NCBI GenBank assembly: GCA_900555495.1
Contig: USLD01000068.1
Coordinates: 1 to 7,349, forward strand
Source of the DNA: an uncultured Slackia sp.
GTDB taxonomy: Bacteria; Actinomycetota; Coriobacteriia; Coriobacteriales; Eggerthellaceae
Reading direction: 5' to 3'
Length of the DNA: 7,349 bases
Position 1 is the stretch's first letter. Each line of letters begins with the position of its first letter. Below, piece by piece: positions 4,513-7,349 of the stretch. The notes under the pieces were generated by a model, which had not been told where the DNA came from, searched no databases, and saw only the letters and a list, made by a program, of their open reading frames with translations. The translations under genes were made by a program, and so were the position numbers.

Positions 4513-6153
4513 ATGAACGATGCGAAAACGGAGTCCGCGCGAAACCCGCAACGCTCCGACAAGTCCGCCCGCCGTCGGGCAGAGCGGGCCCGGAAAAAAG
4601 CGTCCGCGCCGTTCTTCTTCGGCAAGCAAGCCGTCGCATTCGCCGCGGTCTGCGTCGCGCTGCTCGTCTTAGACCTTTTCCTTTATATAGGCATCGCCAT
4701 CTACGAGAACACGCAGGCGTTCGGCAACGGATCGCCGAAAAGCATCACGCTGGCCATCGGCGACAAGCTCGTCCGCGGCGAAGACGGCACGTATGCCCTG
4801 CACGAAAGCGAAGCCGCCTGGATGGATTACGAGCAATGCTGGGCCATGCTTCTTTCGGAGGAAGGCGAGGTTCTGTGGAGCCGCAACGCGCCCGAAAGCG
4901 TGCTTCGCCCTTATACCCTGTCGGAAGTGGCGGTATTCTCGCGATCGGGATACCTGGACGATTTCCCCTGCTTCGTTTGCAAACGAGACGACGGGCTGCT
5001 TGTCACGGGGTTCCCGAAAGACTCCTACGCCATGAGCATCGTATCCTATCTGCCCCAGCAAAGCCTGGCGCATATGCCCTTGTACGCATTGCTCATCTTC
5101 TTCGTCGATGCGGCCGTGCTCTATCTCGTCTACATGGTATCGAAGCGACGCGTGGCGAAAAGCATCGCGCCCATGATCGAAGCCCTCGACGAACTCGCAT
5201 GCGGCAAACCCGTCCACGTGCAACTCAAGGGCTCGTTGAAAGACGTGGGCGAGACGATCAATGCGGCAAGCGCCGTCATGCGCCGTAAGGACGAGGCGCG
5301 CAAACGATGGGTGTCGGGAGTCAGCCACGATGTCAGGACGCCCCTTGCGATATCCATGGGCCACGCCGAACGCATAGCCTCGGACGATAAGGCAAGCGAA
5401 TCGACGCGGGAATCGGCGCGCATCATCGAACGACAGAATGCGCGCATTCGCGATCTGGTCTCGGACCTCAACATAGCCTCGAAGCTCGAATACGACATGC
5501 AACCCGTCGATATGAAGCCCGCAAGGATCGCGCGGACGGTACGCAACATCGCCGCCGACTACGCGAACACCTACCCCGACGGGCCGTTCGAAATCGAGGC
5601 CGACGTGAACGCGCGCGCGCAAAACTCGACCCCGTCGATCGACGAACGCCTCATCGACAGAGCGCTGCGCAACCTGGTCGATAACGCCATCAGACACAAC
5701 GAGGAGGGGTGCACGATACGTCTATTCGTCGACTCGGTCGACGGCAAGACCGTCATCGGCGCGGCCGACGACGGCAAGGGGCTCGACGAGGCGCTGATCG
5801 CGCGGCTCAACCGCGAGGCCTACGACATCGCCCTCGACCGACCGGACGAAAGCCCATCGGAAGGCCCCGTGCCGCCGCCCCATTATCACGAATATTGCCC
5901 CGACGCCGCACAGGCGGCGACGGAAGACGAATCCTCGCACGATCGACCCCTGCTCGAACCGAAAGACCTCATCGGACTTAACGAGCACGGACTCGGCCTC
6001 TCGCTGGTGGCCCGCATCGCCGCGGCGCATGAGGGACGCGTCGAATTCTCGAGCGGACGGCAGGGAGGATTCGTCGCCACGATGACCTTGCCCGCGACGC
6101 CTCGGCAAAAGCAGCGGCCGGAATGCGCCGAAACCGCATTCCGGAAAGCGTAA
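4513..6153 (+). CDS. Sensor histidine kinase with extracytoplasmic sensor and enlarged ATP lid
   Basis: A 546-residue membrane kinase, partner of the response regulator directly upstream (ATG 3 bases after its stop codon, AAGGAG at 4499-4504). A basic cytoplasmic tail (1-37, rich in Arg/Lys) precedes membrane helix 1 (about 38-64). A ~120-residue extracytoplasmic sensor (65-186) and helix 2 (about 187-209) follow, then a short HAMP-like linker (210-262). The H-box is VSGVSHDVRTPL with His272 as phosphorylated residue. The ATPase domain has N-box LVDNAIRHN (Asn391), G1 DDGKG (419-423) and G2 GLGL (493-496). About 65 residues separate G1 and G2, far more than usual; they hold a Pro/Asp/Glu/Ser-rich stretch (about 442-480), and the normal F-box is not recognisable. 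BceS-type kinases beside BceAB transporters are usually ~330 residues with almost no external part, so this is a different sensor class next to such a transporter. A 10-bp inverted repeat lies in its last codons. Confidence 0.93.
   Translation: MNDAKTESARNPQRSDKSARRRAERARKKASAPFFFGKQAVAFAAVCVALLVLDLFLYIGIAIYENTQAFGNGSPKSITLAIGDKLVRGEDGTYALHESEAAWMDYEQCWAMLLSEEGEVLWSRNAPESVLRPYTLSEVAVFSRSGYLDDFPCFVCKRDDGLLVTGFPKDSYAMSIVSYLPQQSLAHMPLYALLIFFVDAAVLYLVYMVSKRRVAKSIAPMIEALDELACGKPVHVQLKGSLKDVGETINAASAVMRRKDEARKRWVSGVSHDVRTPLAISMGHAERIASDDKASESTRESARIIERQNARIRDLVSDLNIASKLEYDMQPVDMKPARIARTVRNIAADYANTYPDGPFEIEADVNARAQNSTPSIDERLIDRALRNLVDNAIRHNEEGCTIRLFVDSVDGKTVIGAADDGKGLDEALIARLNREAYDIALDRPDESPSEGPVPPPHYHEYCPDAAQAATEDESSHDRPLLEPKDLIGLNEHGLGLSLVARIAAAHEGRVEFSSGRQGGFVATMTLPATPRQKQRPECAETAFRKA
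6118..6144 (+). repeat. Perfect 10-bp inverted repeat within the end of the kinase gene
   Basis: CCGGAATGCG (6118-6127) and CGCATTCCGG (6135-6144) form a perfect stem with a 7-base loop, ending 6 bases before the stop codon. No T tract follows, so it is not an intrinsic terminator by itself. It might stabilise the 3' end of the mRNA or be chance in GC-rich coding DNA. Confidence 0.5.
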
Positions 6154-6207
6154 TCAGGCGCTGCCGACTGCGCGACGATGAACGCGCATCGGTCGAATTC
6201 TCCCGAA

Positions 6208-6239
6208 GAAGGGCCACTCGCACCCGCGAGCGGCCCTTT
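6208..6239 (+). terminator. Intrinsic terminator of the two-component operon
   Basis: Bases 6209-6221 pair with 6226-6238 in a 13-bp stem (AAGGGCC and CTCGC on the left side, separated by one A-C mismatch) with a 4-base loop; G6208-T6239 may add a wobble pair. Only TTTA follows, so the T tract is short and some read-through into the sstT leader is possible. It lies 54 bases after the kinase stop codon. Confidence 0.65.
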
Positions 6240-6283
6240 ACCCTATTTGGGAGGTACTCCAGCGAAACAAAGCGCGAAACGGC

Positions 6284-6289
6284 TATAGT
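6284..6289 (+). promoter_or_regulatory. Probable -10 element of the sstT promoter
   Basis: TATAGT is a good -10 hexamer, isolated in GC-rich sequence. The -35 region (AGCGAA at 6261-6266, 17-base spacing) is poor. Transcription would begin at about 6296-6297, which coincides with an ATG at 6297. The promoter lies after the two-component terminator, so sstT is probably a separate unit. Confidence 0.5.
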
Positions 6290-6296
6290 GGCACCC

Positions 6297-6386
6297 ATGA
6301 CATTTCAGGTGGCCAGCGCGACTGCATCGATAGCATTCGAATCAGTCGCGCCGCGATCCATCGATGAACGAAAGGACCTGTGGTGA
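6297..6386 (+). CDS. Possible leaderless 29-codon upstream ORF overlapping the sstT start
   Basis: An ATG at 6297 opens a 29-codon frame (beginning MTFQVASATAS, ending ERKDLW) that stops at TGA 6384-6386, overlapping the GTG start of sstT by two bases in another frame. It has no ribosome binding site, but the ATG is 7 bases after the -10 hexamer, the spacing of leaderless transcripts common in actinobacteria. Four Ser and two Thr are present, which may be chance. If translated, it would couple initiation to sstT or act as a leader peptide. Frames of this length are common by chance, so translation is not established. Confidence 0.3.
   Translation: MTFQVASATASIAFESVAPRSIDERKDLW
6316..6351 (+). 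repeat. Hairpin in the sstT leader
   Basis: GCGCGACTG (6316-6324) and CAGTCGCGC (6343-6351) are perfect complements. A smaller TCGA stem (6327-6330 with 6337-6340) can stack inside, leaving a 6-base loop. The hairpin lies wholly within the possible upstream ORF and ends 19 bases before the AAAGGA of sstT. No T tract follows, so any effect would be on translation or RNA stability, or it is a DNA operator. Confidence 0.5.
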
Positions 6387-7349
6387 AAAAAATCTGGCAA
6401 AAATGGAACGAGATCAGCCTCATCAAGAGAATCCTGGTCTTCCTCGTCTTCGGCGCCGTGCTCGGCGTCGTCGCACCGACCCTCACGTGGCTCAGCATCT
6501 TCGGCGACCTTTTCGTCGGCGCCCTCAAGGCGGTTGCGCCCATCCTCGTCTTCTTCCTGGTCATCGCCGCGCTCACCAATGCGCGCGCCGACGGGTCCAT
6601 GAAGACGATCGTCGCGCTTTACGTGCTCTGCACCTTCATCGCCGCGCTTGTGGCCGTCGTCGCAAGCTACCTCTTCCCGATCGAGCTCACGCTCGAAGGC
6701 CTCGAGGCGGCCGACAAGGCATCGCCCGAAGGCGTCGGCGAAGTCTTGAGCACGCTCGTCATGAACCTGGTAGCCAACCCCGTCGACGCCCTCGTCAACG
6801 CCAACTACCTGGGCATCCTCGCATGGGGCGTCCTTCTGGGCGTGGCATTGCGCATCGCCTCCGAAGCTACCAAGAACATCTTCACCGACATCTCCGACGC
6901 CGTGGGCCACGTCGTGCGCTGGGTCATCAGCCTCGCTCCCTTCGGCATCTTCGGCCTGGTGTATACCGCAGTGTCCACCAACGGCCTCGAAATCTTCACC
7001 GAGTACGGCAAGCTGTTGCTGGTCCTTGTCGGCTGCATGGCGTTCCTGGCCTTCGTCGCCAACCCGCTCATCGTCTACTTCTTCACCCGCAAGAACCCCT
7101 ATCCGCTGGTCATCCGCACGCTGAAGGAATCCGGCCTCACGGCGTTTTTCACCCGCAGCTCCGCCGCGAACATCCCCGTGAACATGGAGCTGTGCCGCAA
7201 GCTCAAGCTGGATAAAGACGTCTACTCCGTCTCCATCCCGCTGGGCGCCACCATCAACATGGGCGGCGCGGCCGTCACCATCACCGTCATGGCCATGGCC
7301 GCTTCCCATACCCTGGGCATCTCCGTCGACCTTCCCACCGCCGTGATCC
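6383..7349 (+). CDS. sstT: Serine/threonine:Na+ symporter SstT (3' end outside window)
   Basis: The first 322 residues of a sodium-driven serine/threonine importer of the dicarboxylate/amino acid:cation symporter family, acting in the cytoplasmic membrane. FVGALKAVAPILV (45-57), the region around LVMNLVANPVDAL (125-137), FTRSSAANIPVN (256-267, the serine-rich first hairpin loop) and SIPLGATINMGGAA (284-297, with the NMxG sodium/substrate motif) match Escherichia coli SstT closely. E. coli SstT has about 414 residues, so roughly 90 C-terminal residues, including the second hairpin and last helix, lie beyond the window. The GTG at 6383 is chosen because AAAGGA lies 6 bases upstream and the predicted protein begins like the family (basic N-terminus, then the first helix from about residue 14). 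It probably has its own promoter (-10 at 6284). Transport of serine as a carbon or nitrogen source is the expected role. Confidence 0.93.
   Translation, partial: MKKIWQKWNEISLIKRILVFLVFGAVLGVVAPTLTWLSIFGDLFVGALKAVAPILVFFLVIAALTNARADGSMKTIVALYVLCTFIAALVAVVASYLFPIELTLEGLEAADKASPEGVGEVLSTLVMNLVANPVDALVNANYLGILAWGVLLGVALRIASEATKNIFTDISDAVGHVVRWVISLAPFGIFGLVYTAVSTNGLEIFTEYGKLLLVLVGCMAFLAFVANPLIVYFFTRKNPYPLVIRTLKESGLTAFFTRSSAANIPVNMELCRKLKLDKDVYSVSIPLGATINMGGAAVTITVMAMAASHTLGISVDLPTAVI

Noticed and set aside
4669..5697. 342-codon minus strand open frame
   Set aside because: It is antisense to the histidine kinase, which has all its catalytic boxes in order. The minus frame shows no recognisable domain.
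6305..7309. 334-codon minus strand open frame
   Set aside because: It lies antisense to sstT, whose protein matches the known family along its length. The minus product is Asp/Glu/Gly/His-rich low complexity, typical of a shadow frame.

Overview
The window is GC-rich DNA with strong G/C preference at third codon positions, short intergenic gaps, AGGAGG-type ribosome binding sites and Ala/Arg/Asp-rich proteins. Together with the protein styles this suggests a high-GC Gram-positive, most likely an actinobacterium of class Coriobacteriia (Eggerthellaceae-like). That placement is an inference from composition and protein resemblance; the sequence carries no taxonomic marker.

Layout. (1) Bases 1-374 hold the 3' end of a + strand gene whose last ~120 codons resemble the C-terminal lobe of a MocR/PdxR-type (aminotransferase-fold) transcription regulator, with a proline/arginine-rich insert. 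(2) Bases 375-739 hold no convincing protein gene. The 3' part (536-706) is a run of inverted repeats ending in a strong bidirectional terminator (664-706). (3) Bases 740-3605, minus strand, hold an ATPase-permease pair of the BceAB (peptide-antibiotic sensing/detoxification) type. The two genes overlap by 11 bases. (4) Bases 3606-3790 are a divergent control region with a nested GC-rich dyad in the leader of the ABC operon, 11-bp-spaced direct repeats typical of OmpR/PhoB-family operators, and an extended -10 promoter for the + strand operon. (5) Bases 3791-6153, plus strand, hold an OmpR-family response regulator and a membrane sensor histidine kinase two bases apart, followed by an imperfect terminator. 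(6) From 6383 to the window end lies sstT, a sodium:serine/threonine symporter, cut by the window. Its leader contains a possible leaderless 29-codon upstream ORF that overlaps the sstT start and contains a 9-bp perfect stem.

How the genes work together. The centre of the window reads as one self-contained stress module: a two-component system divergently transcribed from a BceAB-like transporter, probably with the response regulator acting at the shared intergenic region. Unlike the small BceS kinases, which have almost no extracellular part, this kinase has a ~120-residue extracytoplasmic sensor and an enlarged ATP lid. The ATPase combines BceA-like ends with a Walker B/D-loop segment that looks like the polar amino-acid ABC family. 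The flanking genes (MocR-like, sstT) appear to be independent transcription units.

I see no mobile element, CRISPR array, tRNA or rRNA. The most unusual items are the nested dyad and tandem repeats in the divergent promoter, the sstT leader, the structured 536-706 region and the two protein oddities.
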